Shown here in pieces: positions 62,805-64,000 of a DNA stretch of 64,000 nucleotides. The stretch's first letter is position 1, and every line of letters starts with the position of its first letter. The DNA is from Ischnura elegans (Eukaryota; Arthropoda; Insecta; Odonata; Coenagrionidae), in the NCBI RefSeq assembly GCF_921293095.1, contig NC_060250.1:113284629-113348628 (forward strand), given 5' to 3'. Under the pieces are notes generated by a model that saw only the letters and a program-made list of their open reading frames with translations, did not search any database and was not told the DNA's origin. Both the position numbers and the translations under genes were made by a program.

Positions 62805-63018
62805 CTCCCCTAAAAATTCCTCCAAAAATCCTCTGAACTTCTCCCGCTGAGGACTTTTCGCTCAAAGGCCTTCGACTCAAAGTCTTGGACCTCTGTCTCT
62901 GAATTTCTGCTATCTGAACTCTGCCATCAGAACCAGCCATCAGCCCCTTTTCCACAGCTTCCTCAAAGTATTGGTATTCTGGAGACAATTTGTGTGCTAA
63001 CATTCGGTCCCTTGTCAT
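62805..63018 (-). CDS. Likely coding exon of an unidentified gene
   Basis: After the acceptor CATTGTGTAG a - strand frame reads TRDRMLAHKLSPEYQYFEEA and later DGRVQIAEIQRQRSKTLSRR and EVQRIFGGIFRG, then meets a donor GAG|GTACCAG at 62804. The stretch is hydrophilic with the mixed composition of a real protein, unlike the frame beyond the donor, which degrades before a stop at 62686. The exon would leave one base of phase. It probably belongs to the same - strand gene as 60478-60682, whose 5' part lies beyond the window. Family not recognised. Confidence 0.5.
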
Positions 63019-64000
63019 CTACACAATGTATGATGATGCTTCTTGACAAAGCTATTTTATCAGCCAAATACATATTTGACATTTATATCACCGAAATGTT
63101 GGGCAAAAATTTAAAAAACTAGTTTCTACCACCTTGCCTCCATCAGCATATGATTTTTCTCTGGGCTAACAACAGAGAAAGTTCATAAGAAGCCTTCACT
63201 GTACTCTCCATTTTGTCATTTCTCTTCTGGAATGAGAATTGTTGGCCAGCCAGAGATTTATTTTTTTTTACTCATAAATTTCGTTCACAAGTGTGATCCA
63301 ACAGGATATGTACTGTTGCACTCACCAAGCAGTTGTTTGAAATGTCAAGGTTCAATTACTTTCACACTGCAACACAAATTCTACATATCAAACAAACAGG
63401 GTAGAAAGTATTTTGATTCATAAACAAAAATTCTTCTTCCCCAAAAGTTTTAAAATCACAAATTGCAATATCTTCCTCAGATTTTCCATTCTATGTCAAA
63501 GGTTTACTCATGGAAATAGTGGAAATGACAATTTCAAAACAGTGAAACTCAGTTTTTCAGTTTTTTTTAAATTCCAATAAGCCTTCACGTGCCACTGCTA
63601 AAACTCTGGATTGCTACTCTGTGGCACGGACGCCACAGATTAGCCATATATTTTTCTTACCCAGGATTTCCATCTTCATTTTTCGAGCTGTTAATACACC
63701 TTATCTAAGCTCTCCTTCCTATGATTGCAAGTCAGCTTTAACGCTTGAAACACAAGTTCGATTGGATGTGCCCCAATTTCTATCACCAAAATCCTATTTC
63801 TTACTTGTTCTATGCTGCCTGCTCTCTAACCCAGTTTCCTGATAAATACCAAAGCTAACTCTCGTTGACTTTCCTCCCCATCACTATGTACTACTCTATG
63901 GGTCAACTTTACATGCCCACTAGCAATCATATCCCTTGAGGAAATAATCAGGAAAATACCAGGCGAGAAAAATCTAGCAGTGATGGGGGAACGCTTTAGT
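63019..64000. other. Probable intron of the - strand gene; nothing else recognised
   Basis: AT- and T-rich on the + strand. Frames at 63232-63423 and 63621-63842 have no recognised features. Confidence 0.35.

Overview
The window looks like non-bacterial, most likely arthropod (probably insect), nuclear DNA. It is AT-rich and mostly intergenic, with spliced genes bearing GT-AG introns, tRNA-derived SINEs, tails of non-LTR retrotransposons (LINEs), piggyBac-, hAT- and pogo/Tigger-type DNA transposon remains, and many foldback repeats. The species cannot be read from the sequence.

The only host gene I can name is at the right end. It is an RWDD4 orthologue on the + strand (four coding exons, 57008-59638, 195 aa), with a conserved RWD domain and a conserved C-terminal block. 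About 330 bp upstream, pointing the other way, is a probable first coding exon with a signal peptide (56521-56676, - strand), so the two genes probably share a bidirectional promoter. Two further likely exons of an unidentified - strand gene lie at 60478-60682 and 62805-63018. A broken Tigger-like transposase (61619-61922) and a 108-bp near-perfect palindrome (62135-62242) lie between them.

The first 56 kb hold no host gene I can support. The main object is a piggyBac-like transposon at 3138-6052, with a TTAA on its left, 14-bp inverted ends and a broken transposase that keeps its three catalytic Asp codons. A 17-nt first exon and a 462-bp intron can be inferred for it. A 514-bp non-autonomous TTAA element lies at 43430-43943. 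The two differ in sequence but share one design: a GTATAC- or ATAT-centred palindrome about 16 bp inside one end and another 132-135 bp inside the other end. I rate this as the most interesting observation. Other mobile remains are a third TTAA MITE (14489-14669), at least five hAT-like MITEs (two with perfect 8-bp target duplications), two copies of a long-TIR element (19299-19991 and 35943-36833, the second split by a nested hAT MITE), several SINE copies, and LINE tails around 32.6-33.3 kb and 54.0-54.9 kb. There are also tandem repeats (13.1-13.9 kb, 32.4 kb) and several inverted-repeat hairpins.

About a dozen GC-richer, repeat-free islands of 200-600 bp are scattered through this gene desert (for example near 1.8, 10.5, 18.5, 20.5, 24.7, 26.6, 29.2, 35.4, 40.3 and 50.8 kb). 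They have short open frames but no recognisable protein, and could be cis-regulatory elements of a distant gene. That is inference from composition only.
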